This document shows, in pieces, positions 34,679 to 42,786 of a stretch of 64,000 bases of DNA. The translations under genes and the position numbers were made by a program. This DNA is from JAGNHS01 sp964609695 (GTDB lineage Bacteria; Bdellovibrionota; UBA2428): NCBI GenBank assembly GCA_964609695.1, contig CAZSSP010000004.1:132051-196050 (forward strand). Direction: 5' to 3'. Under the pieces are notes generated by a model. That model saw only the letters and a program-made list of their open reading frames with translations. It was not told where the DNA came from and searched no databases. Positions within the stretch are counted from its first letter, which is position 1, and every line of letters starts with the position of its first letter.

Positions 34679-36889
34679 ATGATTGGGAGCAGGTTAAGAG
34701 TCGCAGCGGCATTTGCCATTGCCTTGTCTTTTTATTCGTATGGAGCCTCTGAAAGGCGGCCCGAAGATAAGGTTATAGAGGTTAATGCTAAGTGGTCAGA
34801 TCGTATTCACTTGCTTCCCAATAGAGGAAAACAAGCGGTTTCTCCTCTCGCTCAAGCCTTGAAGGTTTTGAGTCCGGATTTTGTAAAAACTTTATCTGGA
34901 TATAAAAATCTAAGTAATACTAAGTTTGTTTTATCAACTTTTGATTTGAGATCTCGAGAAATTGTTGACGCTATCGAATTGCTTTTGAAGCATGGCGCAA
35001 GTTTTGATTTTTATGTTGATTCAATAAATGTATCGCCTATTAGGCGGCCAACTGCAAACCAAGTTCGTGCTTGGAGTGAGTCGCAAAAAAAATATTATAT
35101 TCAAACTTACGATAGAGAAAATGATCCTGATGGTGTGGTTACAGACGAGGACATTGCTGCGTGGAATTTTGATAAATACTTAGGAATTGAGCTTTGGAAG
35201 AGAATGAAAACTTTAGAAAAAAAGTTTTCGCGACAACTTAAGCTTTATCCAACTCCATTAGAAATAGTTCCTAAAGATGAAAATGCGGCCTATCCAAGAA
35301 TTCATCACGTTAAAGGTATCGGCATTCGATTTCGTAGTCCTCGTGGAAAATGGCAAGATCCCGCTTATTTTTTAGCTGGTTCTGCAAATTTTACTGACAC
35401 ATGTATGGATTCGGCGGGAAGAATTCTTCCCACTCTAGAAAATTATAAAGCCTATCTTGCGGGAGCAGTTCCTAAGCGTGTTCCTGGAACTCAGGGTCAT
35501 ATTCAATTTCAAGCGGACTTCACTTCTAAAAAAGGTGAAGAGTTTATTCGTCCGCTTTTGGCTCCTCTTGAAAATATGGCCACCCTTTATCCAAATGATA
35601 AACATTTTGATGAAGGCCCGGTCCCAGAAAAGCTTTATCCAAAAATACTTTTTAAAGATGGAAGTGTTCTTCAAGCGTTTTATTCTGAAGGAACCTCGAT
35701 TGAGGGTCGCCCTACTGCTGATCCTATTCGATTAATATTCAAAAAATATTTATCAAGTGTCGATCTTGAGTTGAATAAATACTACGAAACTCAATTCGTT
35801 TACACTCACCACTTCAAGGCCGCTCACATGCGTCAGCTTCTGAAAAAAGCCATTGAGCACGATACGCTAGAGGACGCTTTTATTGCGGTTGATGGTGGAT
35901 TTGCTGAAATTCCTGAATCAGCCCTCGATGATTTGTTGTTTGCCGATAAAGTTTCTATTGGTGATGCTCTTAGAGGTAGGGCTATTCAAAGAAGAGATTC
36001 ATTGCCTAGAAGTTTTGACTGGCAAAAGAAAGTTTTTAGTTTTGTTGGCGACCCCAATAAAGTCGGTAATCAACGACATTCAGATAAACTTCACTCAAAA
36101 ATGATGTACATTGAATACACAGATGAATTTCATATTCGACATCATTTATTGGTGTGGGGATCTGGAAATAGCTCTGCAAACTCAGGAAAATTATCCTTTG
36201 ATGTCTTTTTTGTACTCGACACACCTGATGCAAATCTCGGCAAACAAATTCAAAATTACATGGCCGGAGTGCAAAAAGAAACTCGACTTCGACCCTACTA
36301 TCAAACTTGGCTTTTGAGGCGATTTTTAGAATCTTTTGGTACAAGTGTAGTTAAACTTCTTAATGAAGATAAAGGGTTTGTAGAAAAAATTGCTAAATAT
36401 TTAGGGGCAAAAGTTAAAAGAAAAGACACATTAGAATCAATTTATAAGCAGTTGGCTCAACTGAGAACTCAAGATATTTTTGGAAAAAATATTGTAACAA
36501 TTTTGTCCTGGATGACAAATCATCCTCGACTTCCCAATAAAATGACTTGGGCCGATTGGCATTTGCTACTTCGATTGGCTCACCCTTTTCAAAAAAACTT
36601 TCAGAACTTTCGTTCTGACTTGGAATGGTTTTGGATTCAATCACCTCATTTAGGTTCAATGAGCCAAGCCGAAAAAGATTCGCAAATTAAATCCTTCAGA
36701 AGAATGTTGAAAAAATTAGAAATAGATAGCTTTGAGGATCAAAGGGCAGTTGGGCCTCAAAGTAGCCGAGTGGATAAAATTATTGCAGAAAATCTTAAGG
36801 AGAATTGTGAGCACTTCTTAGGGTTGGACATTGATTATTATCCCCATCAGATTGTTGACGAGTGGGGGGAGCCTGGTCATGGTCCTTAG
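34679..36889 (+). CDS. Exported phospholipase-D superfamily protein (degenerate HKD motifs)
   Basis: 736 aa, signal peptide at the N-terminus (RLRVAAAFAIALSFYSYGAS). The fold is suggested by FDLRSREIVDAIELLLKHGASFDFYVDS, the common N-terminal strand-helix of PLD domains. Two HxK...GSxN motifs follow: His210-Lys212 with GSANF about 22 residues later, and His472-Lys474 with GSGNSS near 494. The Asp of the HKD motif is Arg in the first copy and Glu in the second. Members include phospholipases and nucleases; substrate not readable. ATG at 34679 or GTG at 34673. Its last codons overlap the start of the next gene. Confidence 0.75.
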   Translation: MIGSRLRVAAAFAIALSFYSYGASERRPEDKVIEVNAKWSDRIHLLPNRGKQAVSPLAQALKVLSPDFVKTLSGYKNLSNTKFVLSTFDLRSREIVDAIELLLKHGASFDFYVDSINVSPIRRPTANQVRAWSESQKKYYIQTYDRENDPDGVVTDEDIAAWNFDKYLGIELWKRMKTLEKKFSRQLKLYPTPLEIVPKDENAAYPRIHHVKGIGIRFRSPRGKWQDPAYFLAGSANFTDTCMDSAGRILPTLENYKAYLAGAVPKRVPGTQGHIQFQADFTSKKGEEFIRPLLAPLENMATLYPNDKHFDEGPVPEKLYPKILFKDGSVLQAFYSEGTSIEGRPTADPIRLIFKKYLSSVDLELNKYYETQFVYTHHFKAAHMRQLLKKAIEHDTLEDAFIAVDGGFAEIPESALDDLLFADKVSIGDALRGRAIQRRDSLPRSFDWQKKVFSFVGDPNKVGNQRHSDKLHSKMMYIEYTDEFHIRHHLLVWGSGNSSANSGKLSFDVFFVLDTPDANLGKQIQNYMAGVQKETRLRPYYQTWLLRRFLESFGTSVVKLLNEDKGFVEKIAKYLGAKVKRKDTLESIYKQLAQLRTQDIFGKNIVTILSWMTNHPRLPNKMTWADWHLLLRLAHPFQKNFQNFRSDLEWFWIQSPHLGSMSQAEKDSQIKSFRRMLKKLEIDSFEDQRAVGPQSSRVDKIIAENLKENCEHFLGLDIDYYPHQIVDEWGEPGHGP

Positions 36890-39386
36890 GAATATTTATA
36901 AAAAGTCATTTTGTTTATTATTTTTAATTATTTCTAATTGGGGTTTAGCCAGTAAACCTGACTACGAAGCTTCAGCCGAGGATTGCCAAAGCTATTTAGA
37001 AGAGCAGGCCGATAGAGCTATAAGTACTGTGGGTGGGGCCCGTGAATTCATGCCCCTAAAGAATTTCTATTTAGGACAGAAAGACCCTTTTCTTTGGGTG
37101 ACTTGGTGGGTTGCTGATAAAGTTGCTGGTGTAGATTTTTCTCCTGGAATGTTTCGCTTAGTCGACACTGCCGCAATGGCCGCCGAAGAAATTTTTAAAG
37201 AGATTCCCAAGGCAAAAGATGCAGCTCGTCCTCCTTACAATGCTGGTGACATTGAATCTGGTTATAAAGAGACGATGAAATTAATATTGGAAGGTAAGAG
37301 TGAATATATTCGAAATGCTGTTTTGATTAAGAAAAATATTGTGACAGTTGTTCCTTTATTAAAAAGAATTTCTAAAAAAGATTCTCTAACTGGGCTTCCT
37401 TATTATGTTCCTATTGTCATTAAAGGTCACCAAGCTTTAGAGGATTGGGATGTTTTTTCGGCCTCTTTTGCTGCTTGGGCTTTAGAGGCCATTCAAAAAA
37501 AATTGCCAGAAGAGGCTTATGTGTATGTAAAGCCTATGGCAAAAATTAGGCAGCGAGCACAAAGTCGCTTGGAACCATTTTATAGAATTTCTCCTAAAAC
37601 TTATTTGGCAAGAATGAGAGCAGCACAGGGACATTTTGATGGACTCATTCAATCGTTCGAAGACATTCAAGAGTTAGAACCAAGACGAAATACAGCTTCT
37701 TCTGAATCCAGATACATCTCCTACATGAGAGAGATAATGAAGAGGAATAAAAGTTTCTGGATGATCCCCTTTCCTCCTTCTATTGAAGAACAAAGTGCAT
37801 TAAAAGCAGCAGGGTATAAAGATACGGATGCCTTGGCTGATTTGAAAATCAATTCAACAGATTTTTTTAGCTTATCTGCAAAAACGGGCATTGTGCCAAC
37901 AAGGTTGAGACGATATGTGGCCCGTGCGCTTTCAAAAAAAGAAGATCGCGTAATTTTATTAGATTCATTTGAAAATCCATTTATTGTAAAAAATAAAAGA
38001 CGAACTTTGTTTCATAATGACTTTGAAGACATTACAGAATTGGGAATTCGGGGCGGAGTTTTCCTTGTCGGAATTCAGGTAGAAGATTCTAATGGAAAAG
38101 TTGTTACTAAAGCTCATCACTTTGCAGATAAAAAAGATCAATACAGCTTTGATGAAGTTATTGCTAATTTGTTGAGAACTTTAAAAAGTAATCGGCACTT
38201 AAGAAAAGATTTCGCTATTACGGTTTATTCTCATCATGAGGCTACAAAGATTGAGCAGGTTTTTGACATTGTAGAGGATGCACCTGAAAAATTTAAAGCA
38301 GAAGAAAGAAAAAGTGTATATTACAGCGAATATCAATCTAATGGAAAAACCTATGGAAGATTGATTCGACAAACTGACTTTTTCAAACATTTTCCAGATT
38401 TAGAGCCAAGCGATGTATTCACTTATTTAGATCGTATTTTAGATTTATTGCCCTATTTCAGAAATTATATTGTGACCCCTTCTCATACGAATAGTTTAAA
38501 GTATCTCTCTCCAATTTTTAGTAATAAAAAAATATCCTTGGTTTATCCCAAAGGACATAATGGTTTAGAGGTTCAAGCTTGGGTTAGTCGCTATTGGAGC
38601 ACTGGAAATCCCGAAGGTAAAAACAATGCTATTTACTATGTTCAAGAAGACGTTGATGGCAATCGATTGATGACTCAAACTATTGAGTCTTTTGCTAATA
38701 AGAGACCCGATAAAAGACTTCAGTGGACTAAAAAATCTTTAGAGCTTCTACCTGTTTTGGAGGCCGCAGTTAAGTCGAGTCGAAGAATTGTTGAATTGCA
38801 TGAAGTATACACATTGCTAAATCGAGTCTTAGGCAAAGACATTTTAAAACTTAAGGCTAAGCAAATAGAAAGTCTCAAATTCCTTTTAGACATTCAAAAT
38901 TATTTAGCTCAAAGAAAAGAAATTCGAGATGATGCCTATTACAATGATAGTGAAAAGAAAAGTTTACTCCAACAATTGAAAGTTTTGTTTGATGATTCGA
39001 GAGCAGAAAATCTTATTAACTTTTTCGAAAGTATAAATCCTGCTTTATTGAGTGAAAAAAATAACGACGCACAAGAGGCCTTAGGCGAATTTTTAAGTTT
39101 GCCCAGTAATTATATTTGGCCATCTCATATCGATATGATGCTTTTTGCTGAGAAGGTTAAAAAAATAACTCCTAAGGTTGTTTCTAAAAAGGATGCTCTC
39201 GAAAATTTAGACATACCCGGGGCTTGGATAGAGTTTTATAAGGATTTAAAAAGCGCGAGCGATGAAACATCTATAATAAAGTATAAGGGGGTGGAATTGC
39301 CCTATGTTGATTCGCCTCGTTTAGAGGAACTCATAAAAGGCTTATATTTTTCAAAGCTTTTTGGTGTTGAATTAAGTTCTGATTGA
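36879..39386 (+). CDS. Large exported protein of unknown function, coupled to the PLD-like gene
   Basis: 835 aa from the ATG at 36879, chosen because GGGGGAG precedes it at good spacing and a signal peptide (SFCLLFLIISNWGLA) follows; the frame is open back to a TTG at 36831. It overlaps the PLD-like gene by 11 bases. The middle part, about residues 355-595, runs LLDSFENPF (Asp362), GGVFLVGIQVED, AITVYSHHEATKIEQ, then IYYVQEDVDG (Glu590, Asp591). The order faintly recalls RNase-H-like exonuclease domains of RecB-like proteins, which is not enough for a call. No other domain recognised. Confidence 0.75.
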   Translation: MVLRNIYKKSFCLLFLIISNWGLASKPDYEASAEDCQSYLEEQADRAISTVGGAREFMPLKNFYLGQKDPFLWVTWWVADKVAGVDFSPGMFRLVDTAAMAAEEIFKEIPKAKDAARPPYNAGDIESGYKETMKLILEGKSEYIRNAVLIKKNIVTVVPLLKRISKKDSLTGLPYYVPIVIKGHQALEDWDVFSASFAAWALEAIQKKLPEEAYVYVKPMAKIRQRAQSRLEPFYRISPKTYLARMRAAQGHFDGLIQSFEDIQELEPRRNTASSESRYISYMREIMKRNKSFWMIPFPPSIEEQSALKAAGYKDTDALADLKINSTDFFSLSAKTGIVPTRLRRYVARALSKKEDRVILLDSFENPFIVKNKRRTLFHNDFEDITELGIRGGVFLVGIQVEDSNGKVVTKAHHFADKKDQYSFDEVIANLLRTLKSNRHLRKDFAITVYSHHEATKIEQVFDIVEDAPEKFKAEERKSVYYSEYQSNGKTYGRLIRQTDFFKHFPDLEPSDVFTYLDRILDLLPYFRNYIVTPSHTNSLKYLSPIFSNKKISLVYPKGHNGLEVQAWVSRYWSTGNPEGKNNAIYYVQEDVDGNRLMTQTIESFANKRPDKRLQWTKKSLELLPVLEAAVKSSRRIVELHEVYTLLNRVLGKDILKLKAKQIESLKFLLDIQNYLAQRKEIRDDAYYNDSEKKSLLQQLKVLFDDSRAENLINFFESINPALLSEKNNDAQEALGEFLSLPSNYIWPSHIDMMLFAEKVKKITPKVVSKKDALENLDIPGAWIEFYKDLKSASDETSIIKYKGVELPYVDSPRLEELIKGLYFSKLFGVELSSD

Positions 39387-40037
39387 TTTGTTAAAAAGTA
39401 ATACTTTAATAAGCTTAGAATATAAACTCCCAAGTATTGATCCTAAAAGCCATCCTGTGAATACGTCGAGGGGGTAATGCTGTCCAAAAAGCACTCGACT
39501 AAAGCCTACGATGAGTATGCAGAAAAATACAAAAATATAAAAGGCACTTTGAATAGGTGTAGTGTTTGTCTTTTTAAGGCCAATCATGAGCGCCAATAAA
39601 AATGAGGAATTAAAAGCATGATTAGAGGGAAGGCTTAGTGCGGGGAGATAGTCAGGATGATAAAAGTCGACATGAGGCTTTAATCTACCAAAAAGAATTT
39701 TTAATCTCATGGCTATTAAATCGGAAAGTCCTAGTCCCATAAAAAATAGGATAACTAATAAGCTAGAGTTTCTTTTTTTTCGTTTTTGCCAAAACTCCCT
39801 GCTTTCATTTTTGTGTGAAACTAAAAAAAATATAAGTAAAAAAGACCCTAAAATAGAAATACCCAAGGAAGCTTCTGTGAGCCATTGAAACTCCTTCCAG
39901 GGCGACACATTTCTGTTAATTGAAGATTCAAAATAACTCTGCAAGCTCTTGTCGAGAAGCTGCCAATTTTCAGGAAATTTTTCCCAGAGATGTCCTGGAA
40001 GGCTTCGCGTTTTGAGGGGGTCTATTGTTGATTCCAT
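39372..40037 (-). CDS. PAP2-family membrane phosphatase
   Basis: 221 aa with about five membrane segments. The three PAP2 phosphatase motifs are present: Lys113...Lys120-Pro121 (the usual Arg replaced by Lys), PSNH at 137-140, and Ser180-Arg181...His187...Asp191. Likely removes phosphate from an isoprenyl or phosphatidyl lipid such as undecaprenyl pyrophosphate, which would suit the neighbouring glycosyltransferase. It directly abuts that gene (1 base after its stop). The 3' end overlaps the convergent 36879 gene by 15 bases. Confidence 0.88.
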   Translation of the reverse strand: MESTIDPLKTRSLPGHLWEKFPENWQLLDKSLQSYFESSINRNVSPWKEFQWLTEASLGISILGSFLLIFFLVSHKNESREFWQKRKKRNSSLLVILFFMGLGLSDLIAMRLKILFGRLKPHVDFYHPDYLPALSLPSNHAFNSSFLLALMIGLKKTNTTPIQSAFYIFVFFCILIVGFSRVLFGQHYPLDVFTGWLLGSILGSLYSKLIKVLLFNKSIRT

Positions 40038-41195
40038 TTAACGTGCAAGCTCCTTAAAGTTGATTTTCTTAACTTCTTCTAATGACTCAGGCAATTCAGA
40101 GCTGGGAGCTTGTCCCTTGGATATTTTTAGAACAGCTACAATTTTTGATTCTTCCTTTTCAACAAAAAATCTATCAAATTTATTATTAATGTCCTTTTGA
40201 AGAGGAATACTAAAAAGAGTTTTTTGCTTATTTTTATCAAGGCTTAAATTAAGATCTTTGGATTGAGAGAAAGTAGATCCTATTTCATTATAAAGCCAAG
40301 ACCAACCTTTGTTTCCTTTGGCTAAATTATCTTCGTAAGCACCTTGGTGATTTAATGGGAAAAGTCTTTTGTTGTTATCGCGAGTCGCTAAATTAAACTC
40401 TTCGTCGAGAATAAAGTTTAAATCATCAGGCGATATCTGTTTTTCATGGACCATTCTTTTTGAAAAAGCTGATCTTTTGCTTTCTAGAAAGTCTTTATAT
40501 TTAGGATGAGCATATAAATCAAAACGAATAGGATTGGGTACGATTAAAGACAATAGCATGGCTTCACTGATTTCTAAATCGTTGCAGGGTTTATCAAAAA
40601 AATGTCGACTAGCAGCTTCGGCGCCATAAATTCCTGGCCCCCATTCTATGATGTTGAGATAAAGTTCTAAAATTTGCTTTTTAGATAAGTCAGCTTCAAC
40701 TTTTTTAGTCCAAGGAATTTCAATCAACTTACGGGCAATGCTTTTCTCTTTGTTGAGAAATAAATTCTTTACAAGTTGTTGTGTGATAGTGCTGGCGCCT
40801 CTTTTGAATTTGCCCTTTTCAATATTCTCTTTGAGCGAGTTTTGAATTTCCGCAAAATCTAATCCGTTATGTTGATAAAATTTTGCGTCTTCTAATAGAA
40901 CTAAGAATTTAACGAGTTTCGGGTCGATTTCACTCAAGGGGCGATAAAAACTAATTTTCTTATTGATAGGAAAGGAAAACAGAATTTCGTGATTTCGATC
41001 GTAAACCGAAGGGGAACTTTTTGGAATTAAACTTTCAAAGTGAATTTTTTCTGGAGGTAGGGAATATCCAGAGTTTTCGGCGAGCCAATTTAGGGGTCCG
41101 GCATTAGCGCAAAGACTTAGATGACTATTCACCACTATAAAAAGAATAAGATTGCTTAGTTGTGTCATAAAATATCGCATTTTAACGCTCAGCAT
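40038..41195 (-). CDS. Monofunctional GT51 peptidoglycan glycosyltransferase (MtgA-like)
   Basis: 385 aa from the ATG at 41195, which has GAGG five bases upstream; the frame is open to 41252. An N-terminal hydrophobic segment (LSNLILFIVVNSHLSLCANA) acts as anchor or signal. GT51 motifs: EDAKFYQHNGLD (Glu102), RGASTITQQLVKN, ARKLIEIPWTKKVE and LYLNIIEWGPGIYGAEAAS. No transpeptidase domain; the 130 residues after the GT51 domain are not recognised, which is longer than in typical MtgA. Polymerises lipid II. It diverges from the IHF-like gene. Confidence 0.88.
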   Translation of the reverse strand: MLSVKMRYFMTQLSNLILFIVVNSHLSLCANAGPLNWLAENSGYSLPPEKIHFESLIPKSSPSVYDRNHEILFSFPINKKISFYRPLSEIDPKLVKFLVLLEDAKFYQHNGLDFAEIQNSLKENIEKGKFKRGASTITQQLVKNLFLNKEKSIARKLIEIPWTKKVEADLSKKQILELYLNIIEWGPGIYGAEAASRHFFDKPCNDLEISEAMLLSLIVPNPIRFDLYAHPKYKDFLESKRSAFSKRMVHEKQISPDDLNFILDEEFNLATRDNNKRLFPLNHQGAYEDNLAKGNKGWSWLYNEIGSTFSQSKDLNLSLDKNKQKTLFSIPLQKDINNKFDRFFVEKEESKIVAVLKISKGQAPSSELPESLEEVKKINFKELAR

Positions 41196-41244
41196 AATGA
41201 CCTCAGGCTTCCCAATCTTCAAAAGGTGGTTCAATATTAAATAT

Positions 41245-41544
41245 ATGACCAAGTCCGATCTAATTGAAAAACTAACTCAAAAAACTAATATGACAAAGAA
41301 AAAAGTCGAGTCACTTGTCAATTGTATTTTTGATTCGATGTTTGAATCTTTGGTAAACGGTGATCGAATTGAAATTAGAGGCTTTGGTTCCTGGTATGTA
41401 AAGAATTATAAAAGTTATACAGGAAGGAATCCTAAAACGGGTTCTTCTGTAAGTGTTAGAGAAAAGCGACTTCCATTTTTTAAAGTTGGTAAAGAACTTA
41501 AAAAAAGAATTGATGATGGGAAGTCTCATCCTATTGTTGAATAA
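41245..41544 (+). CDS. HU/IHF-family DNA-bending protein (IHF beta-like)
   Basis: 99 aa from the ATG at 41245 (MTKSDLIEKL). The frame extends upstream to 41152 but that would overlap the divergent glycosyltransferase and has no family similarity. The DNA-binding arm GFGSWYVKNYKSYTGRNPKTG and the closing FFKVGKELKKRID match IHF subunits more than HU. Binds and bends DNA as a dimer; the partner subunit is not in this window. Confidence 0.92.
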   Translation: MTKSDLIEKLTQKTNMTKKKVESLVNCIFDSMFESLVNGDRIEIRGFGSWYVKNYKSYTGRNPKTGSSVSVREKRLPFFKVGKELKKRIDDGKSHPIVE

Positions 41545-41563
41545 TTTTAATTAGATTTAGTTA

Positions 41564-42220
41564 TTAATGTTTGATTCGATCAAATTTTTCAACTTGAGTT
41601 AATGTCTGCGCGTCTAAATACCACATCTCTTGAGCTTTTCGATCGCTTTCAATTTGATAATCAATTCTAAATTCATACTTTGCTTCTAAAAAGCCAGAAG
41701 AATTCCAAATCCATACAGGTCTAGGAGTTCCCATTTTGAAAGATTGCTGTGGCGCCTTTAAAATTCTTGAAACGGCGACGCTTAATGCGCTTTGATTTTT
41801 TAAAGGGAATTTTTTAGGCTTTGGGGTTTCTCTTGGAAGTAAAGTGGGGGCTGGAATTTTACTTCCATCTTTTGCAATCATAATTTCAAAGGGCAAGATT
41901 TCAATCCCATCAAAAAGATAGGAAAGTTTTAAGCTCTCGTCAGTTTCATCTGCTTTTTTTAAGCTGAGATGTTTTTTAAATTCAGCTTCGTAATTTGATA
42001 AAAATTTATCTTCTAAGTCTTTTAAGCTTATTTGTTGGCTTTGCGGACGTCTTAAAGCAGAATTAGTGAGATTTTTTTTTGTAGGCTCTTCATTGTTTTC
42101 AATGACGGCAGGAAATCTATGTATTTCAGGTTTTATAGATTTTTCATCATCAAAGAAAATTTGCCAAATGAAATGACCCAAGGCCAATATTAATAATGCA
42201 ATTAGATAAGATCTTTTCAT
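41564..42220 (-). CDS. Single-pass membrane protein of unknown function, end of the tadC/FHA operon
   Basis: 218 aa. N-terminal membrane helix (YLIALLILALGHFIWQIFF), then a charged linker and a small domain ending WYLDAQTLTQVEKFD. No Cys in a lipobox and no family recognised. Its start overlaps the preceding stop by 4 bases (ATGA), the last of five such overlaps, so it is almost certainly part of the same system. Confidence 0.75.
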   Translation of the reverse strand: MKRSYLIALLILALGHFIWQIFFDDEKSIKPEIHRFPAVIENNEEPTKKNLTNSALRRPQSQQISLKDLEDKFLSNYEAEFKKHLSLKKADETDESLKLSYLFDGIEILPFEIMIAKDGSKIPAPTLLPRETPKPKKFPLKNQSALSVAVSRILKAPQQSFKMGTPRPVWIWNSSGFLEAKYEFRIDYQIESDRKAQEMWYLDAQTLTQVEKFDRIKH

Positions 42221-42786
42221 TTTTGAAGCTCCAAACTCATAAATGTGCGACCTTCACTTTCTTGATTGGATAGAAGAGTCGAAAACCTATGAAATTGAGG
42301 GCTCTGAATTAGATTTGTATTTGGTGTTTGAAATTCTCCAGGCCAATTGAGGTGTAAAAAAATATCTTCAGATTTTAAGGCACCAAGGCTTTGGCTTTTG
42401 GATGAAGACGTATTTAATATTTCCTCTAAATTACCTTCGGAATTTTCAACAATCATTTTTAACCATTGAGGAACTTTCCCATAAAGCTTTCCATTGGATA
42501 TAGCGAGTGTCCAAAGTTGACTCATTCCTTTCCATTTAAGAGGAAGTACAGCTAGGGCCATTTGTTCAGCAGTATGAATTTTAGTTTCAATGGAGTTTTT
42601 GTTGGCAGTGGGCATAGGTCTAATTACAGTTATGTCTGGATCGACTTCAAACTTTCTCAAGGCCGCATCAAAGGCGTTGAAACAAGGTTGTGCAACTTCT
42701 TCGAAGGGGGTTTTCCAAAATTTGCATAAGAGAATTTGTAATCCCTTTATATTGTCTACATGAAAACTTCTATTGGCTAAGATCAT
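42217..42786 (-). CDS. Protein of unknown function in the tadC/FHA operon
   Basis: 189 aa, no signal peptide or membrane helix, so cytoplasmic. No recognised motif. It contains HVDNIKGLQILLCKFW near the start and a hydrophilic, Ser-rich centre (about residues 125-135). The ATG overlaps the stop of the three-domain FHA protein by 4 bases, and its own stop overlaps the next start likewise. Confidence 0.72.
   Translation of the reverse strand: MILANRSFHVDNIKGLQILLCKFWKTPFEEVAQPCFNAFDAALRKFEVDPDITVIRPMPTANKNSIETKIHTAEQMALAVLPLKWKGMSQLWTLAISNGKLYGKVPQWLKMIVENSEGNLEEILNTSSSKSQSLGALKSEDIFLHLNWPGEFQTPNTNLIQSPQFHRFSTLLSNQESEGRTFMSLELQK

Noticed and set aside
41152..41244. Longer IHF-like protein from the upstream ATG
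   Set aside because: The extra 31 residues are not family-like and overlap the divergent glycosyltransferase start; the family start is at 41245.
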